Below, in pieces: positions 10,764 to 18,885 of a stretch of 55,480 nucleotides of DNA. The position numbers were made by a program, and so were the translations under genes. A model generated the notes under the pieces. The model searched no databases. It worked only from the letters and a program-made list of their open reading frames with translations, and was not told where the DNA came from. The stretch is taken from the NCBI RefSeq assembly GCF_015234515.1, contig NZ_JADGMY010000004.1, positions 1 through 55,480 on the forward strand. The letters run 5' to 3'. The stretch comes from Cellulomonas sp. (GTDB taxonomy: Bacteria > Actinomycetota > Actinomycetes > Actinomycetales > Cellulomonadaceae). Positions within the stretch are counted from its first letter, which is position 1; each line of letters opens with the position of its first letter.

Positions 10764-11447
10764 TCACGTGCCTGCGACGCCCGCCTTGTAGCCGACGCCC
10801 CGCACCGTCACGACGATCTCCGGGCGCTCCGGGTCCGTCTCGATCTTCGAGCGCAGGCGCTGGACGTGGACGTTGACCAGCCGGGTGTCGGCCGCGTGGC
10901 GGTACCCCCAGACCTTCTCGAGCAGCACCTCGCGCGTGAAGACCTGCCACGGCTTGCGTGCCAGCGCCACGAGGAGGTCGAACTCCAGCGGTGTGAGCGA
11001 GATGGAGCGGCCCGCGCGCTCGACGCGGTGCCCGGGGACGTCGATCGTCAGGTCGCCGATCGTGAGGTGCTCCGGAGCCGGCTCGTCGCTGCGGCGCAAC
11101 CGTGCACGCACACGCGCCACCAGCTCCTTGGGCTTGAACGGCTTGGAGATGTAGTCGTCCGCGCCGGACTCCAGCCCCAGCACGACGTCCACGGTGTCGC
11201 TCTTCGCCGTGAGCATCACGATGGGCACACCCGACTCGGCCCGGATCTGACGGCACACCTCGGTGCCGTCCTTGCCGGGAAGCATCAGGTCGAGCAGCAC
11301 GAGATCGGGCTGGGTGGCCCGGAACACGCCCAACGCCTCGTCGCCGTCCTCACAGAAGACGGGGTCGAAACCCTCGGAGCGCAGCACGATGCCGATCATC
11401 TCGGCCAGGGCGGTGTCGTCGTCGACCACCAGGACGCGTCCCTTCAT
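10764..11447 (-). CDS. mtrA: DNA-binding response regulator MtrA
   Basis: MtrA is the OmpR-type regulator partner of MtrB. The 227-residue protein has a receiver domain with acidic pocket Asp9-Asp10-Asp11, phospho-acceptor Asp53 (LLDLMLPG), Thr80 and Lys102 (SKPF), and a winged-helix DNA-binding domain (about 130-225) ending in the recognition wing VRGVGYK. Length and motifs match mycobacterial MtrA closely. The ATG at 11445-11447 has GAGAGGA about eight bases upstream. The 165-bp gap to the divergent gene at 11613 must hold both promoters; I could not define them firmly. Confidence 0.97.
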   Translation of the reverse strand: MKGRVLVVDDDTALAEMIGIVLRSEGFDPVFCEDGDEALGVFRATQPDLVLLDLMLPGKDGTEVCRQIRAESGVPIVMLTAKSDTVDVVLGLESGADDYISKPFKPKELVARVRARLRRSDEPAPEHLTIGDLTIDVPGHRVERAGRSISLTPLEFDLLVALARKPWQVFTREVLLEKVWGYRHAADTRLVNVHVQRLRSKIETDPERPEIVVTVRGVGYKAGVAGT

Positions 11448-11612
11448 GCCGACGATCCTCTCATCGACCCGGCCTCCCGCGGAGCGAGCACGCCGCGCAG
11501 CCGGGTGACGGTGCGTCCACGACCGGCGCTCACCTGCGTCGTGGCACCATGGGACCCGCCGACGCGGCGACGCGGTCGGGCCTCAGCACGCCAGACACGA
11601 GGAGTCCGACGC

Positions 11613-12779
11613 ATGACCTCCCCGCAGGACGACGGCTCCGGTCCCGCGTCGTGGGCGCACCCCGCCGGCCCGCCGGCGGACTCCTCGGCGCCGGGCGCCG
11701 CCGTGCCGCCGCCACCTCCTGGTCCGCCCGGCGGCCCGCAGGGTGCCGCGTGGGGCCAGCCGTCCGCCCCGCCCGCGTGGGGCCAGCCGTCCGCCCCGCC
11801 CGCGTGGGGCGCGCCCCCGCCCGGGGCGGCGCCCGCCTGGCACCTGCCGGCGCTGCAGCCCGGGATCATCCCCCTGCGCCCGCTCGGTCTCGGCGAGGTC
11901 CTCGACGGCGCGATCCGGGCCGTGCGCGCCAACCCCGCGGTGATGTTCGGGCTCTCGGCGGTCGTGGTGACCGTCGCCGTCGCGCTGCAGACCCTCGTCC
12001 AGCTCTACGTGTCCGGCCTGATCGGGGCCGCTCTGAGCGACCTCGAGCTCGACAGCACGATGGCGAGCACCGACGCCGCTCTCGTCGAGATGCTGTCCAC
12101 GAGCGGCGGACAGGCGCTGACGGTGCCGCTGCTGGTCCCCGTGACCTCCGTGCTCACCGGGCTCCTCATCGTCTCGGTGAGCCGTTCCGTGCTGGGTCAG
12201 CGCGTGGCGCTGCGTGAGGTGTGGCGCACCCGCCGCGTGTGGCTGCTCGTCGGCTTCGGTCTGCTGCAGCTCGTCGTGCCGTTCCTCCTGGTCCTGGCGT
12301 GGGGCGGGGGCGTCGCCGCGCTCGCCGCCGCCGGCGCCGGCGAGGCGGCGCTCGCCGTCGCCCTGCTGGGAGGTGGCGCCCTGCTCGTCGTCCTCGTGTG
12401 GCTCACGGCGCGGACGCTGCTGGTCCCGCCGGCGCTCATGCTCGAGGGCAGGCGGTTCTGGCCGACCGTCGCGCGCGCCTGGCGGCTGACGCGCGGGAGC
12501 TTCTGGCGGCTGCTCGGCATCTACCTGCTGTCGAACCTGCTGGTCTCGGTGCTCATGTACCTGTTCATCGTCCCGGCGGCCGTGGTGGCGGGCCTGGTCA
12601 CCGCCGCGTCCGGCTCGGACGACCTGACGGTCCTCGTGTCGGCACTCGGGCAGGTCGTCGGACTGACGCTGTCCACGACGTTCCTCGCGGCCGTCGTCGC
12701 CCTCCTCTACATCGACGTGCGCATCCGTCGCGAGGGGCTCGACCTCGAGCTCGCGCGGGCTGCCACCGGTGCCGCATGA
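11613..12779 (+). CDS. Multi-spanning membrane protein, GDPD membrane-domain type
   Basis: This 388-residue integral membrane protein begins with a disordered Pro/Gly/Trp-rich N-terminus (residues 1-85), followed by the segment RPLGLGEVLDGAIRAVRANP, the hallmark of proteins annotated as glycerophosphoryl diester phosphodiesterase membrane domain. About six hydrophobic helices follow. No GDPD catalytic domain is present, so enzymatic activity is doubtful and the role is unknown. The ATG at 11613 has GAGGAG eight bases before it. It is divergent from mtrA and overlaps the next gene by ATGA, so it leads the DUF4129-DUF4350-MoxR-DUF58 operon. Confidence 0.85.
   Translation: MTSPQDDGSGPASWAHPAGPPADSSAPGAAVPPPPPGPPGGPQGAAWGQPSAPPAWGQPSAPPAWGAPPPGAAPAWHLPALQPGIIPLRPLGLGEVLDGAIRAVRANPAVMFGLSAVVVTVAVALQTLVQLYVSGLIGAALSDLELDSTMASTDAALVEMLSTSGGQALTVPLLVPVTSVLTGLLIVSVSRSVLGQRVALREVWRTRRVWLLVGFGLLQLVVPFLLVLAWGGGVAALAAAGAGEAALAVALLGGGALLVVLVWLTARTLLVPPALMLEGRRFWPTVARAWRLTRGSFWRLLGIYLLSNLLVSVLMYLFIVPAAVVAGLVTAASGSDDLTVLVSALGQVVGLTLSTTFLAAVVALLYIDVRIRREGLDLELARAATGAA
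11748..11810 (+). repeat. 27-bp tandem repeat in the N-terminal linker of the GDPD-type protein
   Basis: Two identical 27-bp units (11748-11774 and 11775-11801) plus a 9-bp partial third. They encode AWGQPSAPP twice and lie in frame in the disordered N-terminus. Slippage could change copy number without breaking the gene. Confidence 0.85.
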
Positions 12780-13423
12780 CGCGTGCGGGATGGCCGGCCG
12801 TGCACGTCGTGACCGGGGTGCCCGTCGAGCCCGATGCCGCGCAGGCGCGTCGGTGGCTGCGCGAGGAGCTGCTGGACCCCGCCTACCACCGCCCCGAGTC
12901 GCTGCTGCAGCGGGCCCTGGCGTGGCTCGCCGACCAGCTCGAGAACATGCCGTCGCTCGGCATGTCGAACCGGACCGCCCTGCTCGTCGTCGTCGGCGTG
13001 GTCCTCCTCGTGGTGCTCGTCGCCCTGCGCGTCGCCGGGCCCGTGCGCGCGACCGCGCGTCGGCGACGGGTCGGCGTCCTGCACGCCGACGACCGCCGCA
13101 CGGCGCAGCAGCTGCGCGACGCGGCCGACGCCGCGGCCCGGGCCGGCACGTGGTCGGTGGCCGTCGCCGACCGGTACCGCGCGGTCGTCCGCGGCCTCGA
13201 GGAGCGCGGGCTCCTCGACGAGCGCCCCGGCCGCACCGCCCACGAGGCCGCGCGCGTCGCCGCGGCCGCGCTCCCCCAGCACACGGACCTCCTGCGCGAC
13301 GGCGGCGACCTGTTCGACGACGTCGTCTACGGCGAGCGCTCGGCGACGCCCGGGGACGACGCGGCGATGCGCGCCCTCGACGACGCCGTCCGCGCGGCAC
13401 GCCCCGCGGCGGCTGTGACGTGA
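12776..13423 (+). CDS. DUF4129 domain membrane protein
   Basis: A 215-residue protein with one clear membrane helix (about residues 67-87) and a cytoplasmic C-terminal DUF4129 domain (about 125-205) containing the family-like stretch VADRYRAVVRGLEERGLLD and a TAHEAARVAA motif. DUF4129 proteins are common companions of MoxR and DUF58 genes; their activity is not established. The start ATG overlaps the previous stop (ATGA, 12776-12779), and the stop overlaps the next GTG by 4 nt. Confidence 0.85.
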   Translation: MTRAGWPAVHVVTGVPVEPDAAQARRWLREELLDPAYHRPESLLQRALAWLADQLENMPSLGMSNRTALLVVVGVVLLVVLVALRVAGPVRATARRRRVGVLHADDRRTAQQLRDAADAAARAGTWSVAVADRYRAVVRGLEERGLLDERPGRTAHEAARVAAAALPQHTDLLRDGGDLFDDVVYGERSATPGDDAAMRALDDAVRAARPAAAVT

Positions 13424-14610
13424 GTGCGACCGCACAGCTCCCGGAGGTGCTCGGGGACGGGTCGACGGGTCGCTCACGGGCCGTCGGCCGCTGGCGGCGA
13501 TCGCGGCCGTGGCTCGTCGTGCTGGGGATCGTGCTGCTCGGCGGCCTCGTCCTGACGCTGCCCGCCCCGCCGACGAGCAGCACGCCCGGTGCACCGGACA
13601 ACCCCGGCGGGACGGGTGCGCGTGCCGTGGCCCGCGTCCTGGAGCGGCAGGGGGTCACGGTCGAGCACGTCACCACCACGGCGGCCGCCCTGCAGGCCGC
13701 CACGGGGGACGGCACGGTGCTCGTGGTGGGTGACCAGTGGCTCACCCCGGAGCAGGTGGACGTGCTGTTCGAGCTCGACGACGACCTCGTCCTCGTCGAC
13801 GCCGGATGGGCCCTGTCGACGCTCGCCCCCGACGTCGTCGCGGCCGGGACGGGAAGCACCCGGTCGCTGCGCGAGGCCGCGTGCGACGACCCCGACGCTC
13901 GCGCTGCCGGCACCATCACCGCCGCGGGCGGGTACGTGGACCTCGCGGACGGCGCAACGACGTGCTTCCCCGCCGGCGACGGGACGCGCGGCGGTGCGTA
14001 CGTCACGTTCGAGCAGGACGGTCGCCGCGTGACCGCGCTGTCCGACCTGCACCCGCTGACGAACGCCGCGGTCGACGACGACGGCAACGCCGCGCTCGCG
14101 CTGCGCATGCTCGGCCGTCACGACCACCTGGTCTGGTACGTCCCCACGTTCGACGACCTCGGCCCCGTGGCCGCCGACGGGGCCGGCACGTCGCTGACCG
14201 ACCTCGTGCCCTGGGTGGTGCCGGTCGCCGGCTGGCTGGTGCTCGTCCTCGTCGTGACGGTCGTCTGGCGCGCACGTCGGCTCGGACCGGTCGTCGCCGA
14301 GCCGCTGCCCGTCGTCGTGCGCTCTGCCGAGGCGACCCGCGGCCGCGGGCGTCTCTACCGGCGGGCACGGGCCCACGGGCACGCCGCCGCCGCCCTGCGC
14401 GCCGGGACGGCGGCCCGCGTCGCGCACCGGCTGGGACTGCCCCGGTCGGCCGACGCACCCTCGCTGGTCGACGCCCTCGCGCGTGCCACCGGCCGGCCGG
14501 CACGCGACGTCGAGGCGTTGATCTACGGCCCGCCACCCACCGACGACGCGGGCCTGCTGCGGCTCGCCGACGACCTGCACCACCTGGAGAGCGAGGTACA
14601 CCGACCGTGA
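13420..14610 (+). CDS. DUF4350 domain membrane protein
   Basis: The 396-residue protein has one N-terminal membrane helix (about 29-46), an extracytoplasmic DUF4350 domain (about 60-260, with the signature GARAVARVLERQGVTV and later LTNAAVDDDGNAALALRML) and a second helix near 268-285 followed by a basic cytoplasmic tail. DUF4350 has a glutamine-amidotransferase-like fold by family knowledge, with unknown function. It starts with GTG 13420 in a GTGA overlap and ends in another GTGA overlap with the MoxR gene. Confidence 0.85.
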   Translation: MSATAQLPEVLGDGSTGRSRAVGRWRRSRPWLVVLGIVLLGGLVLTLPAPPTSSTPGAPDNPGGTGARAVARVLERQGVTVEHVTTTAAALQAATGDGTVLVVGDQWLTPEQVDVLFELDDDLVLVDAGWALSTLAPDVVAAGTGSTRSLREAACDDPDARAAGTITAAGGYVDLADGATTCFPAGDGTRGGAYVTFEQDGRRVTALSDLHPLTNAAVDDDGNAALALRMLGRHDHLVWYVPTFDDLGPVAADGAGTSLTDLVPWVVPVAGWLVLVLVVTVVWRARRLGPVVAEPLPVVVRSAEATRGRGRLYRRARAHGHAAAALRAGTAARVAHRLGLPRSADAPSLVDALARATGRPARDVEALIYGPPPTDDAGLLRLADDLHHLESEVHRP

Positions 14611-15746
14611 CCGACGAGACGCCGCGACCCCCGAGCACCTGGGGTGTCCCGCAGAGCCCGACCGCGCCCGCTGCCGAGGCACCTGCCACCGCACCCGGGC
14701 CGACCCCCTCGGGTGCCCCCGCACCCGCCGCACCGCAGGTGACGCCCGGGTCACCGGGGACCGACGCCCCGGGCCGGTCCGCTGCCACGGCCGCGGGCGC
14801 CGACCTGCGCGCGTCGCTCGCCGCCGTGCGCACGGAGGTCGGCAAGGCGGTCGTCGGCCAGGACGCGGCGGTCACCGGCCTGATCATCGCCCTGCTGTGC
14901 CGCGGGCACGTGCTGCTCGAAGGCGTCCCGGGCGTCGCCAAGACGCTCCTGGTGCGGTCGTTGTCGGGGGCGCTCTCGCTCGGCACCAAGCGGGTCCAGT
15001 TCACGCCCGACCTCATGCCGGGCGACGTGACCGGCTCGCTCGTCTACGACGCGCGCACCGCCCAGTTCTCGTTCCGCGAGGGCCCCGTCTTCACGAACCT
15101 GCTCCTGGCGGACGAGATCAACCGCACGCCCCCCAAGACGCAGGCCTCGCTCCTGGAGGCGATGGAGGAGCGTCAGGTCACGGTCGACGGGGAGCCGCGC
15201 CTCCTGCCGGACCCGTTCGTCGTGGTCGCGACGCAGAACCCCGTCGAGTACGAGGGCACGTACCCGCTGCCCGAGGCCCAGCTCGACCGGTTCCTCCTCA
15301 AGCTGCTGCTCCCGCTGCCCGAGCGCACCGACGAGGTCGAGGTGCTGGCGCGGCACGCGGCGGGCTTCGACCCACGTGACCTCGCGGCCGCCGGCCTGCG
15401 TGCGGTGGCAGGGGCCGACGACCTGGCGCGTGCACGGGAGCAGGTCGCGCGGGTGCAGGTCGCGCAGGAGGTGCTCGGCTACGTCGTCGACGTGTGCCGT
15501 GCGACCCGGACCTCGCCGTCCCTGGGTCTGGGCGTCTCGCCGCGTGGCGCCACCGCGCTGCTGGCGACGTCCCGCGCGTGGGCCTGGCTCTGCGGGCGCG
15601 ACTACGTCACGCCGGACGACGTGCAGGCGCTCGCGCACCCCACCCTGCGGCACCGCGTCCAGCTGCGGCCCGAGGCCGAGATCGAGGGCGTGACGGCCGA
15701 GTCGGTGCTGGACACGGTGCTCGCCTCCGTGCCGGTCCCCCGCTGA
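14607..15746 (+). CDS. MoxR-family AAA+ ATPase
   Basis: MoxR ATPases act as chaperone-like assembly factors, often with von Willebrand-type partner proteins. The 379-residue protein has an Ala/Pro-rich extension (residues 1-66), then the AAA+ core with Walker A GVPGVAKT (106-113), Walker B LLLADEIN (165-172), sensor 1 in VVATQNPVEYEG and a lid domain with GVSPRGA. The core length is typical; the disordered N-terminal extension is longer than in many relatives. It starts with GTG 14607 overlapping the DUF4350 stop and is followed 4 nt later by the DUF58 gene, its expected partner. Confidence 0.95.
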   Translation: MTDETPRPPSTWGVPQSPTAPAAEAPATAPGPTPSGAPAPAAPQVTPGSPGTDAPGRSAATAAGADLRASLAAVRTEVGKAVVGQDAAVTGLIIALLCRGHVLLEGVPGVAKTLLVRSLSGALSLGTKRVQFTPDLMPGDVTGSLVYDARTAQFSFREGPVFTNLLLADEINRTPPKTQASLLEAMEERQVTVDGEPRLLPDPFVVVATQNPVEYEGTYPLPEAQLDRFLLKLLLPLPERTDEVEVLARHAAGFDPRDLAAAGLRAVAGADDLARAREQVARVQVAQEVLGYVVDVCRATRTSPSLGLGVSPRGATALLATSRAWAWLCGRDYVTPDDVQALAHPTLRHRVQLRPEAEIEGVTAESVLDTVLASVPVPR

Positions 15747-15750
15747 GCCC

Positions 15751-17067
15751 GTGGCCCTGACGTCACGCGCGGTCCTGGTCGCGCTCGCCGGGCTCGTCCC
15801 GGTCGCCCTGCTGCCCGCTCCCCTGACCGTGATCGTCTGGGCGGCCGTCGTCCTCGCGCTGTGCGCGGTGGACGTGGCGCTCGCGGCCTCGCCGCGCGAG
15901 CTGGCGGTCTCCCGACGCCTGCCGCCGTCGGTCCGGCTGTCAGGGACGGTCGCGGCGGTCCTCACCTTGCGCAACGTCGGCCGGCGGACGGCACGGGCCG
16001 TGGTGCGCGACGCCTGGCCGCCCTCGACCCTGCCGGACGGTGACGCGCCCACCGGTGCGCGCACGCCGCGCCACCGCGTGGACGTGCCGGCGGGCGAGCA
16101 GCGCAGCGTGACGACCACGCTGGTCCCGACCCGCCGCGGTGACGCGGTCGCCGAGCGGGTCACGGTCCGGACCCTGGGCCCGCTGGGTGTCGCGGGGCGT
16201 CAGGTGTCGCTCGACGTGCCGGGGCGCCTGCGCGTGCTGCCGGAGTTCGCGTCGCGGCGGCACCTGCCCTCGCGCCTCGCGCGCCTGCGGGAGCTCGACG
16301 GGCGGGCCGCGGTCCAGGTCCGCGGGGCGGGCACGGAGTTCGACTCGTTGCGCGAGTACGTCGACGGCGACGACGTCCGGTCGATCGACTGGCGGGCGAC
16401 CGCGCGACGGCGCGAGGTCGTCGTGCGCACCTGGCGCCCCGAGCGGGACCGGCACGTGCTGCTCGTCGTCGACACGTCGCGCACGAGCGCGGCCCGCGTG
16501 CTCGACGCCACCCGGCTCGAGGCGTCGGTCGAGGCGGCCCTGCTGCTGGGGGTGCTCGCGGCGCACGCGGGCGACCGTGTCGAGCTGATCGCGTACGACC
16601 GCCGGGTCCGTGCCCGCGCCGCGGACTCGCACTCCTCACGCGTCCTGCCCGCACTGGCCGAGGCGCTCGCCGGCGTGCAGCCGGCGCTGGTGGAGACCGA
16701 CTGGCCGGGGCTCGTCGGGCAGGTGCGCTCACGGCTGAGCCGGCGCGCCCTCGTGGTGCTCCTGACGTCGCTCGACCCGGCGGCGGTCGAGCAGGGGCTC
16801 CTGGACGTCGTCGGCGGGCTGACGCGTCGTCACCAGGTCGTCCTCGCCTCGGTCGCCGACCCCGAGCTCGAGCAGCTGCGGACGTCGCGACGCACGGTGG
16901 AGGAGGTCTTCGACGCCGCTGCGGCGGAGCGCACGTCGTTGGAGCGGGCGGCCGTCGGCGTGCGGCTGCGGCAGCGCGGCGTCGAGGTGGTCGAGGCCTC
17001 GCCCGACGACCTCGCACCGCGGCTCGCGGACACCTACCTCGCGCTCAAGGCGGCCGGACGCCTGTAG
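15751..17067 (+). CDS. DUF58 domain protein (MoxR partner)
   Basis: The 438-residue protein has two N-terminal membrane helices (about 8-22 and 24-44), a beta-rich middle, and the DUF58 core with the near-invariant stretch GTEFDSLREYVDGDDVRSID followed by WRATARR. A vWA-like domain follows, starting VLLVVDTSRTS, where Asp-x-Ser-x-Thr resembles a metal-site motif (here D-T-S-R-T). DUF58 and MoxR genes are paired in most bacteria and are linked to envelope or stress functions. Start GTG 15751 lies 4 nt behind the MoxR stop. The canonical SpoIIM/RDD partners are displaced about 1.8 kb downstream. Confidence 0.92.
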   Translation: MALTSRAVLVALAGLVPVALLPAPLTVIVWAAVVLALCAVDVALAASPRELAVSRRLPPSVRLSGTVAAVLTLRNVGRRTARAVVRDAWPPSTLPDGDAPTGARTPRHRVDVPAGEQRSVTTTLVPTRRGDAVAERVTVRTLGPLGVAGRQVSLDVPGRLRVLPEFASRRHLPSRLARLRELDGRAAVQVRGAGTEFDSLREYVDGDDVRSIDWRATARRREVVVRTWRPERDRHVLLVVDTSRTSAARVLDATRLEASVEAALLLGVLAAHAGDRVELIAYDRRVRARAADSHSSRVLPALAEALAGVQPALVETDWPGLVGQVRSRLSRRALVVLLTSLDPAAVEQGLLDVVGGLTRRHQVVLASVADPELEQLRTSRRTVEEVFDAAAAERTSLERAAVGVRLRQRGVEVVEASPDDLAPRLADTYLALKAAGRL

Positions 17068-17094
17068 GTCGCGGCCGGTGTCGGTCCCGGGCGC

Positions 17095-17100
17095 TACGTT
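17095..17100 (+). promoter_or_regulatory. -10 element TACGTT placed for a leaderless start at 17108
   Basis: TACGTT ends 7 nt before GTG 17108, the spacing expected if transcription starts at the start codon. No Shine-Dalgarno precedes the GTG. Confidence 0.5.
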
Positions 17101-17107
17101 CGGCACC

Positions 17108-18271
17108 GTGCTGGACGACCGCTCCCTCAACCGTGCGCTCCTCGCGCGTCAGCACCTCCTGCAGCGCACGTCCGACGACGTGCCGACGGTCGTCGAGCAC
17201 CTCGTCGGGCTCCAGGCGCAGAACCCGTGGTCACCGTTCCTGGGCCTGTGGAGCCGCGTCGCGGGGTTCACCACGGCGGACCTGGACGCGGGCCTGAGCG
17301 ACCGCACCCTGCTGCGGATGGCCGTGATGCGCTCGACGGTCCACCTCGTCACGGCGCGTGACGCCCCGGTCCTGGCGGCGCTCGCGCTGCCGGTCATGGC
17401 CGGTGAGCTGCGTGCCAACCCCCGGCGGCGCGCAGCGCTGGACGTCGTGGACCTCGACCGCCTCGTCGAGCGCGCAGCCGCGTACGTCCGCGCCGAGCCG
17501 CGGCGGACGACCGACCTCGGCGCCCACCTCGCGCAGGAGTGGCCCGCCGCGCACCCGCAGGACCTCTCGGCGTTCGCACGTGCGCTCCTGCCCTTGGTGC
17601 AGGTGACGCCTCGTGGGCTGTGGGGACGGTCGGCCGCCACCACGTGGACGACGCTCGACACGTGGGTCCCCGATGCGGTCGCAGCCGCCGGGGACCTCAC
17701 GGTGGCGGACGCGCGCGCCCGCGCCCTGGAGGACGTCGTGCTGCGCTACCTCGGGGCGTTCGGCCCGGCGAGCGTCGCGGACGTCCAGGCGTGGTCGGGG
17801 CTCACGGGTCTGCGGGACGTCGTCGCGGGCCTCCGCGACCGCCTCGTCGTCCTCCCGGCGGCCCCCGCACGGGCGGGTGGCAGGACGCGCGAGCTGCTGG
17901 ACCTCCCGGACGCACCCCGGCCCGACGGGGACGTGCCCGCTCCGGTCCGGCTGCTGGCGGACTACGACAACCTGTGGCTCGCGCACGCCCAGCGCACCCG
18001 CGTGATCGACGACGAGCACCGGCTGCGGCTGCGCACGCCCAACGGGCGGCTGCCCGCCGCGGTCCTGGTCGACGGCCGGGTGGGCGCCACGTGGGCGATG
18101 ACGCGCGAGAGCGGCGGACGCACGGGCCGGCGCGTCACGGCGACGCTGACCGTCACGCCGCTCGACCCCCTGCCCGCGGCACGGCGCCGCGAGGTCCTGG
18201 AGGCGGCCGAGCCGGCGGTGCGCTTCCTCGCCGACGACGCCGACGCGCACGTCGTCCGGTACGCCGGCTGA
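17108..18271 (+). CDS. Winged-helix DNA glycosylase, AlkZ type (QxQ motif)
   Basis: This is a second HTH_42-family protein, of the AlkZ branch. Streptomyces sahachiroi AlkZ removes azinomycin crosslinks and uses a QxQ catalytic motif; here VGLQAQNPW supplies Q36-A37-Q38. The 387-residue product is family-typical in length, with winged-helix segments in the N-terminal half and a conserved LLADYDNLWLAH region near residue 280. I chose GTG 17108 because homologues begin with this segment and a TACGTT -10 element fits a leaderless start; GTG 17078 is an in-frame alternative without ribosome site. No biosynthetic cluster for a DNA-damaging product is visible, so it is probably a housekeeping repair enzyme. 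Substrate is inferred. Confidence 0.82.
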   Translation: MLDDRSLNRALLARQHLLQRTSDDVPTVVEHLVGLQAQNPWSPFLGLWSRVAGFTTADLDAGLSDRTLLRMAVMRSTVHLVTARDAPVLAALALPVMAGELRANPRRRAALDVVDLDRLVERAAAYVRAEPRRTTDLGAHLAQEWPAAHPQDLSAFARALLPLVQVTPRGLWGRSAATTWTTLDTWVPDAVAAAGDLTVADARARALEDVVLRYLGAFGPASVADVQAWSGLTGLRDVVAGLRDRLVVLPAAPARAGGRTRELLDLPDAPRPDGDVPAPVRLLADYDNLWLAHAQRTRVIDDEHRLRLRTPNGRLPAAVLVDGRVGATWAMTRESGGRTGRRVTATLTVTPLDPLPAARRREVLEAAEPAVRFLADDADAHVVRYAG

Positions 18272-18377
18272 CCGGCCCGGAGCCTCAGCCGACGGTCACG
18301 ACGTCGCGCCCGGTCGGCGAGCCGCACACCGCGCCAGGCGGTCAGGATCCGAGAAGCACGGCTCCGACGCCCGCTCC

Positions 18378-18383
18378 TAGGGT
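18378..18383 (+). promoter_or_regulatory. Candidate -10 element for the DUF1801 gene
   Basis: TAGGGT lies 37 nt before GTG 18421, giving a leader of about 30 nt that includes GAGGGAG. The 149-bp gap between the flanking genes holds nothing else recognised. Confidence 0.4.
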
Positions 18384-18420
18384 CGGTCGCACATCCGTCG
18401 GTCGAGCGAGGGAGTGTCAG

Positions 18421-18876
18421 GTGGCAGGCAAGGGTGCGACGTCGGTGGGTGGTTTCTCCGCGCAGGAGCGCGCGGCGATGAAGGAGCGGGCTGCGGAGCT
18501 CAAGGCGGACGCGCGACGCGCGCGTGCCGCGGACAGGGCGGCAGCGGACGAGGCGGACGTGCTCGCGAAGATCGCGACGATGCCGCAGGAGGATCGTGCG
18601 CTGGCCGAGCGGGTGCACTCGATCGTGACGACAGCGGCGCCGGAGCTCGCGCCGAAGCTGTACTACGGGCAGCCGGGGTACTCGCGCGACGGGAAGGTGG
18701 TGTGCTTCTTCCGCAGCGGGCAGATGGACAAGGAGCGCTACTCGACCTTCGGGTTCAGCGTGCAGGCCGGGCTCGACGACGACAGCGGCCTGTGGGCGAC
18801 GTCGTTCGCTTTGGTCCAGCCGACGGAGGCGGCGTGGGAGAGGCTCGCCGCGCTGGTGAGGCACGCGGTCGAGTGA
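18421..18876 (+). CDS. DUF1801 (YdhG-like) protein with N-terminal coiled region
   Basis: A 151-residue cytoplasmic protein. Residues 1-50 are Ala/Arg/Lys/Glu-rich and probably helical; residues about 55-150 form a DUF1801 domain, visible in IVTTAAPELAPKLYYGQPGY, KVVCFFRSGQ and YSTFGFS. This fold resembles YdhG/frataxin-like proteins sometimes called iron chaperones; that function is not established here. The GTG at 18421 has GAGGGAG six bases before it. It is transcribed alone and converges with the SpoIIM-like gene. Confidence 0.8.
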   Translation: MAGKGATSVGGFSAQERAAMKERAAELKADARRARAADRAAADEADVLAKIATMPQEDRALAERVHSIVTTAAPELAPKLYYGQPGYSRDGKVVCFFRSGQMDKERYSTFGFSVQAGLDDDSGLWATSFALVQPTEAAWERLAALVRHAVE

Positions 18877-18885
18877 CCCGAGGAC

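Noticed and set aside
11748..11810. 27-bp repeats as a CRISPR or mobile-element trace
   Set aside because: They are contiguous without spacers and encode an in-frame Pro-rich linker.
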